Counted from the stretch's first letter, positions 52,959 to 62,388 are shown. The stretch is DNA of 64,000 nucleotides from Arenimonas fontis (GCF_008386465.1 NZ_VUOD01000005.1:178928-242927); one strand, 5' to 3'. A program made the numbers and translations. The notes: a model not told the origin generated them from the letters alone.

Positions 52959-53753
52959 GTGAACTCCCTCCTTGCCGACCTCCTGTTGGGCATCCTCGAA
53001 GGCCTGACCGAGTTCCTGCCGATCTCGAGCACCGGCCACCTGCTGATCGCCCAGCACTGGCTGGGGCCGCGCAGCGACCTGTTCAACATCGCCATCCAGT
53101 CCGGCGCCATCCTCGCCATCAGCCTGGTGTACCGGCAGCGGCTGTGGGAGCTGGCGACGCAGTGGCGGCTGGCCGGGCCGCGCGATTACCTGCTGAAGAT
53201 CGCCCTGGCCTTCCTGGTGACGGCCGTGGTCGGCCTGCCGGTGCGGCTGCTGGGCTGGCAGCTGCCGGAGACGGTGACACCGGTGGCCTGGGCCCTGGTG
53301 CTCGGTGGCGTCTGGATGCTGCTGGCGGAACGCTGGAGCGAGCGCGGCCCGCCCAGCGACACCGTCACCTGGAAGATCGCGGTGGCGGTGGGCCTGGCGC
53401 AGGTGGTGGCCGGCGTGTTTCCCGGCACCTCGCGTTCGGCGGCGGCCATTTTCATGGCCATGCTGCTGGGCATGAACCGCAAGCCGGCGGCGGCCGAATT
53501 CGTGTTCCTGGTGGGCATTCCCACCATGTTCGCGGCCACCGGCTACGCGGCCATGGAAACGCTGCTGGACGGCCATGCCGGCGACGAGGACTGGGCCGGC
53601 CTGGCGGTGGCCTTAATCGCCGCCACGGTGGCCGGCTTCGCCGCCGTGCGCTGGTTGCTGCGCTACATCGGCACGCACCGCTTCACGCCCTTCGCCTGGT
53701 ACCGCATCGGCCTGGGCACGGCGCTGCTGCTGGGATTGCCGGCCGGCGGCTGA
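52959..53753 (+). CDS. uppP: Undecaprenyl-diphosphatase
   Basis: 264 residues from GTG 52959, where MNSLLADLLLGILEGLTEFL is in register with the family; no ATG is available. It dephosphorylates undecaprenyl pyrophosphate for reuse in peptidoglycan synthesis and confers bacitracin resistance. Seen: GLTEFLPISSTGHLLIAQHW with the conserved Glu and Ser, PGTSRSAAAIFMAMLLGMNR with the catalytic Arg, and eight or so transmembrane helices. Convergent with the TPR gene, 21 bp between stops. Confidence 0.95.
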   Translation: MNSLLADLLLGILEGLTEFLPISSTGHLLIAQHWLGPRSDLFNIAIQSGAILAISLVYRQRLWELATQWRLAGPRDYLLKIALAFLVTAVVGLPVRLLGWQLPETVTPVAWALVLGGVWMLLAERWSERGPPSDTVTWKIAVAVGLAQVVAGVFPGTSRSAAAIFMAMLLGMNRKPAAAEFVFLVGIPTMFAATGYAAMETLLDGHAGDEDWAGLAVALIAATVAGFAAVRWLLRYIGTHRFTPFAWYRIGLGTALLLGLPAGG

Positions 53754-53774
53754 GGCCGCCGGCGCGGTGCGGCC

Positions 53775-55712
53775 CTACTCGGCCGGGTAGCCCAGGGCCT
53801 GGGCCACCGGCGCCAGTACGGCAAATTCCTCGGCAAAGGCCTGTCGGTAGTGGCGCCAGTGACCGGCGGGGAAAGGCCGGACGCCGGAAGAGGCGGACGG
53901 GGCTTCCAGCACTGCCGCATCGAGTTCCACCCCGAGAACGCGGCCGGCTTCCACCGCGGCTTCAGCCAGATCGCCATCACGGCGCAGCCAGTACACCCGT
54001 TCCCGCTCTTGGTTGGAGAGCGCCAACAGGGCCTGCAGCGAGTCGTGCAGCCATTGCGCGGCCGCCCGGGTGTCGCCGCCCAGGCCGAAGCCCTGGGCGC
54101 TGCCGAACACCATCCAGTTCAGCAAGGCGTCGCGCGGATCGGTGAGCAAGACCAGCCAGCGCACACCCTGCAGGCCTCGCAGCAGCCGCGCGTCGGCGTG
54201 CGAAACCCAAGCCACGCCGCGGTCGTCGCCGGCCTCGGCCAAAGCCTCCGGCCCGGACTTGAGCCGTTCGGCCAGGGATTCGCGCAGGGACGCGGCCAGC
54301 GGGTCCACCCGCAAGCCCGGCAGGGCCACCAACACGGTTCCGGCGCCGGCTCGGGCCTGCGCTTCGGCGGGCGCCAGCGGCGGCAAGGGCCGCTCTTCCG
54401 GCAGCGGATGGTCAGCCAGTTCCCGAATCGTTGCCGCCGCCTCGTCGTGACGTCCGAGCCGGTCCAGGAGGAGCGCTCGCCACCCCATGACGTTGCGCAG
54501 GCTATGCGGTTGGCCCGCCGGTACGCGCACCGATTCCAGCGCCTGCAGCGCCGCCTCCGGGTCGGTCAGGTAGCGGATCCTGACCAGCACCAGGCCGGCT
54601 CCTGGCAGGTCCGGCTTCAGCGCCAGCGCGCGCTGCGCCGCCTCCGCCGCCGCCGCGGGCTGACCGGTGGCCTCCAGGTAACCGGCCATCTGCTCCCAGG
54701 CACCGGGGCTGTCGGGCACCGTCTGTACCCAGCGATCCAGCACGGTCCTCGGGTTCTCGCCGATGCTGCCGGCCAGGGCTCCACGCAGCATCCACAGGCT
54801 GTCTTCTCGCGGCGACTTGGCCAACGCCGCTTCCATCAACGGCAGCCCTTCGTGCGCGCGTCCGTCCAGACGAAGGGTTTCCAGCGCCATCGGCAAGATC
54901 TGAGGATGGTCGGGCTGCTTTACCAGCAGCGGTGCCAGGGTCTCGTAGGCATCGCCGGCGCGGCCCAGGCCGATCAGGAGTTCGGCGCGCAGGCGAACCA
55001 GGGCAGGATCGCCGCGCGTGGCGGTCAACAGCTCGTCCACCAATGCCAGCGCCTCGTCGAGCTTGCCCTGCCGGCGCAAGGCTTCCAGCAGGGCCTGGTT
55101 GACCGTGAGATTGGTCGGCGCCAGCGCCCGTGCGTTGCCAAGCGCCTGCTGGGCGAACGCCAGCTGCCCGCTGCGCAGGAAGCCCAGGCCCAGCGCCAGG
55201 TGCGCCGCCGACAGACTGCCATCGGCCTTGACCACGGCCATGAACAGGCGCATGGCCCGCTCCTCGTCGCCGTCGAAACGGGCCAGATGACCCTCCAACA
55301 ACAGGCTGAGCGGGTGGTTGGGGTTGACGCGCTGGGCCAGCTTGAGCTGGTTTTCGGCCTCGCCGCGGTCGCGCCGCATCAGGGCGGCCTGACCGGCCAG
55401 GGCGTAGGCGGGCAGGAAGTTGGGATCCAGGCCGCTGGCCAGCCTGGCGTACTTCTCGGCCGAGTCCAGATTGCCCATGGCCATGGCCAGGGATGCCACC
55501 GCGAAGGCATAGGCCGGCTTGTCCGGGGCCAGATCGGTGGCACGACCAAAAGCCGCAAGGGCACCCCGGACATCGCCTGCCCGCTGCAGCGCCAGACCGA
55601 GCAGGTACTGGGCTTCGGCATTGTCCGGCTCGGCCTTGACCAGGCGCCGGGCGGCGGCCAGTGCTTTCTCGGTATCGCCGCGCCGCAGCGCGTCGGTGAT
55701 CTCGGTGGACAT
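53775..55712 (-). CDS. TPR protein with degenerate sulfotransferase-like C-terminus
   Basis: 645 residues. About residues 1-440 are tandem TPRs (DTEKALAAARRLVKAEPDNA; EAQYLLGLALQRAGDVRGAL; GRATDLAPDKPAYAF and so on). The last 200 resemble the sulfotransferase part of TPR-sulfotransferases: VRWLVLLTDPRDALLNWMVF and PAGHWRHYRQAFAEEFAVLA with LGYP. But the PAPS-binding loop expected near the start of that part is replaced by VLVALPGLRVDPLAASL, without GxxRSGTT. It therefore probably lacks transferase activity. No signal peptide. It is 7 bp from the YheT stop, on the same strand. Confidence 0.75.
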   Translation of the reverse strand: MSTEITDALRRGDTEKALAAARRLVKAEPDNAEAQYLLGLALQRAGDVRGALAAFGRATDLAPDKPAYAFAVASLAMAMGNLDSAEKYARLASGLDPNFLPAYALAGQAALMRRDRGEAENQLKLAQRVNPNHPLSLLLEGHLARFDGDEERAMRLFMAVVKADGSLSAAHLALGLGFLRSGQLAFAQQALGNARALAPTNLTVNQALLEALRRQGKLDEALALVDELLTATRGDPALVRLRAELLIGLGRAGDAYETLAPLLVKQPDHPQILPMALETLRLDGRAHEGLPLMEAALAKSPREDSLWMLRGALAGSIGENPRTVLDRWVQTVPDSPGAWEQMAGYLEATGQPAAAAEAAQRALALKPDLPGAGLVLVRIRYLTDPEAALQALESVRVPAGQPHSLRNVMGWRALLLDRLGRHDEAAATIRELADHPLPEERPLPPLAPAEAQARAGAGTVLVALPGLRVDPLAASLRESLAERLKSGPEALAEAGDDRGVAWVSHADARLLRGLQGVRWLVLLTDPRDALLNWMVFGSAQGFGLGGDTRAAAQWLHDSLQALLALSNQERERVYWLRRDGDLAEAAVEAGRVLGVELDAAVLEAPSASSGVRPFPAGHWRHYRQAFAEEFAVLAPVAQALGYPAE

Positions 55713-55719
55713 GAAGGGC

Positions 55720-56751
55720 TCAGGCGGAAAAAGAAGCGGGCATTGTAGCGCGGCCGGCCGGGGCGGCCGCGACGGCGGCCTCCAGCCGGTCGGCCACCCA
55801 GCGTTCGGCGTAGCCGTTAAGCGACAGGCCCTCGAGGAAACCGCAGTGGCCGCCCAGCTCGGCGTATTCCAGCCGGGAATGCGCCGGCAGGCGCAGGGCC
55901 GGGAAGCCCTCGAAGGGAATCACCGGATCGTCGGCCGCCGCCAGCACGTTCACCGGCACCTGCAGCCGGGCCAGGCGATCGCCGGCGATGTTGTAGCCGT
56001 CGAAGTATTCGTCTATGCCGGCCATGTCGGTATGCCGCTGCACCATCCAGTGGGTCAGCCGGCGCATGTCCAGGCCGAGCACCTCATCGCCGAAGTCGTG
56101 CCGGTGCGGGAACAGGGCACGCTTGCGCCGCAGCGAACGCCGCCACTTGCGCATGAAGTACCAGTGGTAGATGGGCAGGCCGGTCTCCAGGGCATGCAGG
56201 ATCCGGGCCGGGTCCAGGGCCGGGCAGACCGCCACCGCGTGCGCCAGCGGTACGCCGGCCTCCGGCGCGGCCAGGGCCAGGCGCAGGGCAAAATTGCCGC
56301 CCAGCGAGTAACCGGCCGCCAGCAGGGGCCGCTGCGGGAAACGCCGCGCCACCTCGCCGGCCGCCTGCACCACGTCGGACAGGCGGCAGGAATGGAACAG
56401 CTCCTCGTTGAGGTGATGGGTGTCGCCGTGGTCGCGGAAGTTCAGCCGGAACACGTCGAAGCCACGCCGCAGCAGCTCCGCCGTACTGTGGCGCATGTAG
56501 CTGGAATCGGCGCTGCCCTCCCAGCCGTGCAACAGCAGCACCAGGCCGCGCGGCTCGCGGCCGGGCAGGCTGTTGTGGAAACCCAGCAGGCGGGTGCCGT
56601 CGGCCAGGTCCAGCACGTGTTCGGCATGACTGGCGCCGAGCCGGCGCAACGCCCGCGCACCCAGCAGGCGGCGCGGTGGCAGCGAGCCGAGCACCGACTG
56701 CAGATGCGGATTGCGCAGCCAGCGCGGCGGGCGGTAGTCCACCGGCTTCAT
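55720..56751 (-). CDS. YheT-family alpha/beta hydrolase
   Basis: 343 residues from ATG 56751 (MKPVDYRPPRWLRNPHLQSV). Seen: oxyanion region LVLLLHGWEGSADSSYMRHS, the family signature FRLNFRDHGDTHHLNEELFH, nucleophile LLAAGYSLGGNFALRLAL, Asp in AAADDPVIP and His in AELGGHCGFLEGL. YheT-type hydrolases are thought to act on acyl esters; the substrate is not defined. It lies between a TPR gene and plsC on one strand, so a lipid role is plausible. Confidence 0.88.
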   Translation of the reverse strand: MKPVDYRPPRWLRNPHLQSVLGSLPPRRLLGARALRRLGASHAEHVLDLADGTRLLGFHNSLPGREPRGLVLLLHGWEGSADSSYMRHSTAELLRRGFDVFRLNFRDHGDTHHLNEELFHSCRLSDVVQAAGEVARRFPQRPLLAAGYSLGGNFALRLALAAPEAGVPLAHAVAVCPALDPARILHALETGLPIYHWYFMRKWRRSLRRKRALFPHRHDFGDEVLGLDMRRLTHWMVQRHTDMAGIDEYFDGYNIAGDRLARLQVPVNVLAAADDPVIPFEGFPALRLPAHSRLEYAELGGHCGFLEGLSLNGYAERWVADRLEAAVAAAPAGRATMPASFSA

Positions 56752-56761
56752 CGGCCCGGCC

Positions 56762-57517
56762 TCAATGCGTTTCCATGGCCGCGACGATACGCGCGCGGCA
56801 GGTGTCGGCCATGCGCCGGCGGCCATCCTCGCTGGCGGCCACCGGTTCCAGGAAATGCACCTCCGCCACGCGCGGCGGCTCGCCGAGCAGGCGAAGGAAG
56901 TTGGCGAAAAAGCTTTCGTTTTCGCCGAAGGCGACGATGGTCTGGGCGTTGCCGCGCAGCCCGTACTTCAACGCCACCGGTTGCGCCGGCACCCCGGCCA
57001 CCACCGCCGGCTGGAAGATGCGGGCGTGGAAAACCCCGATCGCGTCGCCGCGGGTGGTGCGTCCCTCGGGAAACACGCCCACGGCCAGGCCCTGGCGCAG
57101 CCGTTCGACCATCTGGTGCATCACGCCGTGCAGGGAATCGTTGCTGCCGCGATGGTGGTAGATCGTGCCGCCGCGGCTGGCCAGCCAGCCGACCAGCGGC
57201 CAGCGCGAAATCTCGGCCTTGGCCACGAAGCCCATCATCCGCTGGCTGTGCATCAGCTCGATGTCTATCCAGCTGACGTGATTGGCCACGAACAGCACCG
57301 CCCCCGGCAGCGGCGTGCCGTAGCGGCGCACGCGGAAACCGAAGATGCGCATCAGCACAGCCGACCACCAGCGGATGGCGCGGTGGTCCAGCCGCTCGCC
57401 GCCGGGCTCGAAGCGGGCGCTGAGCGGGTTGATCAGCGCCAGCACCACCGGCAGCGACACCAGCAGGTGCAGCAGCAGCAGCGGAGCCCGCAGCAGGTAG
57501 CGCAGCACCCGGGCCAT
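56762..57517 (-). CDS. 1-acyl-sn-glycerol-3-phosphate acyltransferase family
   Basis: 251 residues. PlsC-type acyltransferases convert lysophosphatidate to phosphatidate at the inner membrane. Seen: N-terminal hydrophobic helix (YLLRAPLLLLHLLVSLPVVL), motif NHVSWIDIELMHS (H-x4-D), FVAKAEISRWPLVGWLASRG, and VFPEGRTTRGDAIGVFHARI. It is 10 bp upstream of the YheT gene. A plsC paralogue may exist elsewhere, so the symbol is not assigned. Confidence 0.9.
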   Translation of the reverse strand: MARVLRYLLRAPLLLLHLLVSLPVVLALINPLSARFEPGGERLDHRAIRWWSAVLMRIFGFRVRRYGTPLPGAVLFVANHVSWIDIELMHSQRMMGFVAKAEISRWPLVGWLASRGGTIYHHRGSNDSLHGVMHQMVERLRQGLAVGVFPEGRTTRGDAIGVFHARIFQPAVVAGVPAQPVALKYGLRGNAQTIVAFGENESFFANFLRLLGEPPRVAEVHFLEPVAASEDGRRRMADTCRARIVAAMETH

Positions 57518-57524
57518 GCCGGCC

Positions 57525-57971
57525 TCAGCGGCGCACCACGGCGCCGGTCATGCGCGACAGGCAGACCGGCTTGCCGCGCTCGTCCTCGATGCGCACTTCC
57601 CAGACCTGGGTGCTGCGGCCGACATGCACCGGCCGGGCGGTGCCGGTGACGATGCCGCCGGTGACCGCGCGCAGGTGGTTGGCATTGATCTCCAGGCCGA
57701 CCAGCTGCTCGCCCGAGTCCTCATCCAGGCACAACCAGCCGGCCATGCTGGCCAGGGTTTCGGCCAGCAGCACCGAGGCACCGCCATGCAGCAGGCCGAA
57801 GGGCTGTCGCGTGCGTGCGTCCACTGGCATGGTGCCGCGCAGGAAGTCCTCGCCGTGTTCGGTCAACACGATGCCCAGATGGCCGGGCGCGCAGCCGGCC
57901 AGGAAGGCGTTCAAGGCCGGCAGGCCCGGGCGTTTGCGGAAGGGGCCGCCGGGGGCGGCCTCAGCGGACAC
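57525..57971 (-). CDS. Hotdog thioesterase (PaaI/YdiI type)
   Basis: 148 residues from GTG 57971, which overlaps the end of the upstream gene by 11 bp; the longer frame to 58028 lies inside that gene. Seen: QPFGLLHGGASVLLAETLAS, with the HGG and the catalytic Glu of the YdiI/EntH subfamily, then VGLEINANHLRAVTGGIVTG and TQVWEVRIEDERGKPVCLSR. It hydrolyses acyl- or aryl-CoA thioesters; menaquinone-type DHNA-CoA is one known substrate but is unlikely in a ubiquinone organism. Same strand as plsC, 8 bp upstream of it. Confidence 0.88.
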   Translation of the reverse strand: MSAEAAPGGPFRKRPGLPALNAFLAGCAPGHLGIVLTEHGEDFLRGTMPVDARTRQPFGLLHGGASVLLAETLASMAGWLCLDEDSGEQLVGLEINANHLRAVTGGIVTGTARPVHVGRSTQVWEVRIEDERGKPVCLSRMTGAVVRR

Positions 57972-58569
57972 GGAACATGCCCGGCCGGTAGGCCGTGGTA
58001 TAGCCCTTGCGCTGGTAGCCAGAAGCATCGCCGTAGCCGCTGCCCAGCTCGCGGTTGCGGCGGCGGTGCATGCGGTCGATCAGTTCGTCGCGGCGGGCCT
58101 CCAGCCAGTCGGCGCGACCGACCTTGGCGGGATCCAGGCCGCGCCGATCCGCCTCGTTCTGGCGGAACTCGCAGAACTCGTCGTAGGCGTCCAACTCGTG
58201 GTGCAGCTCGCGCACCGACAGCTCGATGGCGATCGCGTCGTCGAAGTAGCCGAGCACCGGCACATGGTCGGGCACGATGTCGGCCGGTTCGGCGAAATAG
58301 ACCAGGGCCGAAAGCACCCGCTGGGCGTCTTCCTCGGGCAGGTGCCAGGCCTCGTCGCGCAGCATGGCGATCATGGCGTCCAGGCGGTCCAGCCGCTGGG
58401 CGATGAAGTCCGGCACCTCCACCTTGGTCGCGCCTTCGAGCAGCCTGGTGGCGGCAGCGATGATCTCGTCGGCGCTCTTGCTGCCGGCGGCTTCCCGGGC
58501 GGCCTTCATGGCCTGGTTGAAATGCTCGAGGTCGCGGTCGGAGAGTTCGAACTGGATCGAAAGGGGCAT
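57961..58569 (-). CDS. DUF1232 (YkvA-type) protein
   Basis: 202 residues from ATG 58569 (MPLSIQFELSDRDLEHFNQA); the upstream extension lacks support. The DUF1232 core is LSALVYFAEPADIVPDHVPV then LGYFDDAIAIELSVRELHHE, with the conserved D-x-P-D-x-P pattern. The N-terminal part is helical, and a basic tail follows (RMHRRRNRELGSGYGDASGY). The family is membrane-associated or stress-related in other bacteria with no firm function. It overlaps the thioesterase gene. Confidence 0.82.
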   Translation of the reverse strand: MPLSIQFELSDRDLEHFNQAMKAAREAAGSKSADEIIAAATRLLEGATKVEVPDFIAQRLDRLDAMIAMLRDEAWHLPEEDAQRVLSALVYFAEPADIVPDHVPVLGYFDDAIAIELSVRELHHELDAYDEFCEFRQNEADRRGLDPAKVGRADWLEARRDELIDRMHRRRNRELGSGYGDASGYQRKGYTTAYRPGMFRVR

Positions 58570-58660
58570 CGGCGGGGTCCGGCAGGTCGGTTCGGAGCCC
58601 AGCAGCCTAGGCCGGGCCGCCGGGCGCGTCAATCGAGACCGCCCGGAGGCCGGAAAACCC

Positions 58661-60493
58661 TCAGAGGATAGGCACCAGGCCGGCGCCGAAGGCGGTCAGG
58701 ATGCGGGTGTAGATGGTCTTGAGCGGAATGTCCACCTCGGGGAAGGCCCCCACGTCCTCGTGGCAATCGTGAAAGCGGGGGTCGCCGGGCGGCATCGGGT
58801 TGCAGCCCGGTTTGAGCTCGTAGCTGGTGGCGTAGGGAAAGGGCCAGATGTCGAAGATCGGGAGCTTCTCGCTGATCTTGCCCAGGCTGTAGACCAGTCC
58901 GGGCAGGATCGGCGACTTGCGGTGTGCGGCGATCAGCCAGGCATTGGCCGGGCTCATGTCCCGGCGGATGCTGGCGTGCAGGGCGGCGGCGAACTGCGGG
59001 TCGTGCACCACCACCATGGATTCGGTGTTGAGATGGTCCGAACGCGGATCGAAGTTGTGGCTGCCGACCACGCCGACTTCGTTGTCCACGACCAGCGATT
59101 TCGAGTGCAGGCCCACCCGCACGCCGGCGCGTTTCAGCGGCACCGGGCCCGAGGCCGACCCGGCCGATCCCGAGCCGAAGATCGGCAGCAGGGTATGTTC
59201 CGGGCCCAGTGCGCCGGTGGCGGCCACCTGGATCGGCGCGTCCTCCGGATATGGCTTGTACTCGAAGATGCGGAAGCGCAGCTCGCGCAGGTAGAAGCGC
59301 TTGTACTTGTGGCTCATCGCGTATACCGGAAAGGCGTCGGTCGCGGCCAGCGAGTTGGTGGAAACCCAGACCACCGGCGGGTCCTCGCGCTTCTGCAGGG
59401 TCTTGAACAGCTTCTTTGCCGGGCGCGAGAACACCAGGTAGGGGGTCTGCAGCACCAGTTCCTCGCGCACGCCGGCCACCAGCTCGCGCATGGCCAGGGA
59501 GGCGTCGTCCCCGGGAGCCGGATCGCCGGCATGCTTGTCCGGCAGGTCGGCGTAGAACTCCACCGGCCCCACCGGCAGGGTGAAAGGCGACAGACGTTCC
59601 CAGACCCGCTGCCCGTCGCCGGCGACCTCGGCCATGGCCTGCACCCGCGGCGAACGCACGCGCGCCGGGTCCAGATGCCGGTGCCGCAACACTTCGCCGC
59701 GCTCGACCAGGCGCTCGGCCACGTCGCGCAGGCCCTCGGCCGGCACGCTCAGCGGGTGCCGCCAGAAGGCCTCGAAGTTCTCGCCCATCTCCCGCGCCAC
59801 CGGCCCGGCCACCAGGATGTCGCGGTCGCGGTAGTTGTAACTCTCTCCCCAGTCGAAGTAACGGTCCTGGATGTTGCGGCCGCCGGTGATGCCGACCACG
59901 CCGTCCACCAGCAGCAGCTTGGTGTGCATGCGCCGGTTGAAACTGCGGAAGCAGCAGAGGATGCCGGCGGCGAACTGCAGCTTCTGGGTCTGGGCTTCGT
60001 TGAAGGTGGGGTTGTACAGGCGCAGCTCGAAGTTGCGGTGGGCGCCGGCCAGGGCCGCCTGCAGGCCGGGGTCGGGCAGGCCGTACAGCTGGTCCAGCAG
60101 CACCCGCACCTTCACCCCGCGCCGGGCCGCCGCCAGCAGTTCCTCCAGCACCAGCAGGCCGGCATCGTCGCTGTCGAAGATGAAGCTTTGCAGCTCGACG
60201 CGCTCGCGGGCGGCGCGGATCAGGTGCACGCGGGCGAGCAGGGCGTCCTGGCCGTAGTCCAGCAGGGTGACCTGGTGCCGCGGCGCCTCCGGCGTGGACT
60301 CGGCCACCGCGGCCTGGGCCAGCTCCAGCAAGGGTGATCGCGCCGGCGCGCAGGCCTCGGCCACGCAGTCGGGCGCGGCAAGGCGCCCGGCCTCGGCGAT
60401 CTCCGCGGCCTGGCGGGCGATGCGCGGTTCCAGCGTGGTGCAGCCGGCCAGGGCCAGCAGGGCGCACAGCGCCAGCAGCAACCGGGGGGTCAT
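58661..60493 (-). CDS. Phospholipase D-family lipoprotein (cardiolipin-synthase type)
   Basis: 610 residues. Lipobox LLALCALLALAGC at the N-terminus. Two HKD motifs are complete: MHTKLLLVDGVVGITGGRNI and LHSKSLVVDNEVGVVGSHNF DPRS, so it should be catalytic. Size and layout resemble ClsC-type proteins, which make cardiolipin or cleave phospholipids. Its start overlaps the yceI-like gene by four bases (ATGA). Confidence 0.88.
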   Translation of the reverse strand: MTPRLLLALCALLALAGCTTLEPRIARQAAEIAEAGRLAAPDCVAEACAPARSPLLELAQAAVAESTPEAPRHQVTLLDYGQDALLARVHLIRAARERVELQSFIFDSDDAGLLVLEELLAAARRGVKVRVLLDQLYGLPDPGLQAALAGAHRNFELRLYNPTFNEAQTQKLQFAAGILCCFRSFNRRMHTKLLLVDGVVGITGGRNIQDRYFDWGESYNYRDRDILVAGPVAREMGENFEAFWRHPLSVPAEGLRDVAERLVERGEVLRHRHLDPARVRSPRVQAMAEVAGDGQRVWERLSPFTLPVGPVEFYADLPDKHAGDPAPGDDASLAMRELVAGVREELVLQTPYLVFSRPAKKLFKTLQKREDPPVVWVSTNSLAATDAFPVYAMSHKYKRFYLRELRFRIFEYKPYPEDAPIQVAATGALGPEHTLLPIFGSGSAGSASGPVPLKRAGVRVGLHSKSLVVDNEVGVVGSHNFDPRSDHLNTESMVVVHDPQFAAALHASIRRDMSPANAWLIAAHRKSPILPGLVYSLGKISEKLPIFDIWPFPYATSYELKPGCNPMPPGDPRFHDCHEDVGAFPEVDIPLKTIYTRILTAFGAGLVPIL

Positions 60494-61065
60494 GGCGTGT
60501 CAGGTTCGCGCAAATGGACCAGGAAGTCGAAGGCCACCCCGTCCTGGACCCAGAGCCGGTAGGCCTCCATGCCGAATTCTCGCCGGCTGATCTGCCCTGA
60601 AACATGAAGGGTGCAGCCCGGGCCCGGCGCCGGGCAGGCGGCGGGGTCGAGGGCGAAGCTGACCGGCCGTTCCCGGCCGCGCAGGCGCAAGGCGCCGTCC
60701 AGGCGGCCGCCGGTGCCCAGCAGCGCGCCGTCGAAGGGCGAAGAGGTGAAGCGGATGTCGGGATGGTTCTCGACGTCCAGGAACTTCTCGGAACGGGTCA
60801 TGCGCACCCGCCAGTCCGGACCGTCCAGCACCAGCCGGCGGGCATCCAGCCGGACCCGCACCTGCCAGCGCCCGTCGGGCAGCGCCACCAGCTCGCCCTC
60901 GATGCGCTCGAAACGGCCGCGCACCTCGCCGGCCAGGCGCATCTCCACCAGGATGCGGGCCTCGGAGGCCTCCGGGTCCAGGGCGGCCAGCCGGGGCGGG
61001 CCGGCGAGCGCCGCGCCGCCGCCCAGGGTCACGGCCAGGCACCAGGCCCGAAGCGCGCCCTTCAT
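60490..61065 (-). CDS. YceI-family exported protein
   Basis: 191 residues with signal peptide (RAWCLAVTLGGGAALAGPPR). The YceI lipocalin-like barrel is seen as ILVEMRLAGEVRGRFERIEG, FLDVENHPDIRFTSSPFDGA and LRLRGRERPVSFALDPAAC. Family members bind isoprenoid lipids such as ubiquinone in the periplasm. It overlaps the phospholipase D gene (ATGA) and is 4 bp from sixA, so all three are one transcription unit. Confidence 0.88.
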   Translation of the reverse strand: MKGALRAWCLAVTLGGGAALAGPPRLAALDPEASEARILVEMRLAGEVRGRFERIEGELVALPDGRWQVRVRLDARRLVLDGPDWRVRMTRSEKFLDVENHPDIRFTSSPFDGALLGTGGRLDGALRLRGRERPVSFALDPAACPAPGPGCTLHVSGQISRREFGMEAYRLWVQDGVAFDFLVHLREPDTP

Positions 61066-61069
61066 CGGC

Positions 61070-61546
61070 TCAGGGCGACCAGAACGCCGCCAGCCGGGCG
61101 ATGCCGGGCTCCATGGCCAGGTCCTCGGGCAAGGACAGCACCGCCACCGCCCCGGCGGGCATGCCGCGGAATCCGCCCGAGCGGCCGGAGCAGAGCAGGG
61201 CGACCACCTGCTCCAGGCCGGGGTTGTGACCGATCAACAGGATCCGCCCGAGTTCGCGATGCTCGTCGGCCACCTGGATGAGGCGGCCGGGAGTGGCGTC
61301 GTAGATGCGCGGTTCCTGGCGCAGCTCGGCGTAACCCAGCAGCTCGAGTACCGCCTCGCAGGTCTCACGGGTGCGCCGGGCCGGGGAGCACAGCACCCGG
61401 TCGGGCAGGAAGCCATGGTCAGACAGCCAGCGGCCGGCCGCTTCGGCCTCGGCCTGTCCCTGCAGGGACAGCGGACGGTCCAGATCATCCTGACCGGGAG
61501 CGGCCGGTTCGGCGTGGGCGTGGCGCAGCAGGATCAGTTCGCGCAT
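61070..61546 (-). CDS. sixA: SixA-type phosphohistidine phosphatase
   Basis: 158 residues, the size of SixA. N-terminal RHG motif ELILLRHAHAEPAAPGQDD with the catalytic His, then LGRILLIGHNPGLEQVVALL with the second His. SixA removes phosphate from phosphorylated His residues of signalling proteins such as ArcB or NPr. Upstream is the parA-like gene, 9 bp away, same strand. Confidence 0.93.
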   Translation of the reverse strand: MRELILLRHAHAEPAAPGQDDLDRPLSLQGQAEAEAAGRWLSDHGFLPDRVLCSPARRTRETCEAVLELLGYAELRQEPRIYDATPGRLIQVADEHRELGRILLIGHNPGLEQVVALLCSGRSGGFRGMPAGAVAVLSLPEDLAMEPGIARLAAFWSP

Positions 61547-61555
61547 CGGCGGAGC

Positions 61556-62188
61556 TCAGGGCACCTTGCGCAGCCACTTCAGCAGCGGCGCCCAGTCATC
61601 CTGGTGGGCACGGATCTGCTCGGAGTGGTAATCGAACAGGGAACGTCCCAGGGCGGCCATCAGCACGTAGGCCTGGGTGTCGCGCAGGCGGGCCACCAGC
61701 GGGTAGGGCCAGGTTTCCAGCTGGGCCACCGCCTGCTGGCTGTTGCTGGTCCAGGGCTTGAGCCGGTTGGCGACGATGCCGACCGGCAGCTTGCCCTTGC
61801 GCACCCGGGCGTGGCCGGCCAGGGAATTCAGGAAGGGCACCGTGGCCTCGAGATCCATGATCGAGGGCAGCACCGGCACGACGACGGCGTCGGCGATGGC
61901 CAGCAGGGCGTCCAGCTCATCGGCCATGGCGCCGGCGGGCGCGTCTGCGACCAGCATGTCCATGCCGCCGGGCAGGTGCTTCTGCCAGCTGCGGCGGCAG
62001 CCGTCCAGGGGCAGCACGGCGCTGGCCAGGCCGGCCCGCTTTTCGCACCAGTGGGTGGAGGACTTCTGCCGGTCCGCGTCCAGGAGGGCGGTGGCCTTGC
62101 CTTCGACCGCGTAGTAGGCGGCCAGGTTGGTGGCGACGGTGCTCTTGCCGGCGCCGCCCTTCGAACTGGCGACCAGGATCGTGCGCAT
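61556..62188 (-). CDS. ParA-family ATPase
   Basis: 210 residues from ATG 62188 (MRTILVASSKGGAGKST); the longer frame is unsupported. Deviant Walker A SSKGGAGKSTVATNLAAYYA with the signature Lys, then ALLDADRQKSSTHW, MLVADAPAGAMADELDALLA. It is shorter than chromosomal ParA and has no ParB partner nearby, so it may be an orphan involved in positioning protein complexes. Divergent from the AAA gene. Confidence 0.88.
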   Translation of the reverse strand: MRTILVASSKGGAGKSTVATNLAAYYAVEGKATALLDADRQKSSTHWCEKRAGLASAVLPLDGCRRSWQKHLPGGMDMLVADAPAGAMADELDALLAIADAVVVPVLPSIMDLEATVPFLNSLAGHARVRKGKLPVGIVANRLKPWTSNSQQAVAQLETWPYPLVARLRDTQAYVLMAALGRSLFDYHSEQIRAHQDDWAPLLKWLRKVP

Positions 62189-62388
62189 GCCGGGCCTCCG
62201 CGATGGGATGAGCCGCCAGCCTACCACCGCCAGCGCCCCGCGAAAGACACCGGGCCTGACCGCCGAGACCGGACACGATCGGGCCAAGGCCCCCAACCCC
62301 GGTCCCGGCGTCGGGCGCCGGACTCCGACCCCGCGGCGAGGGTGGCGAGGATTGGCATATCCTTTGCCGCTTTCGCGGGGAAATCTTG

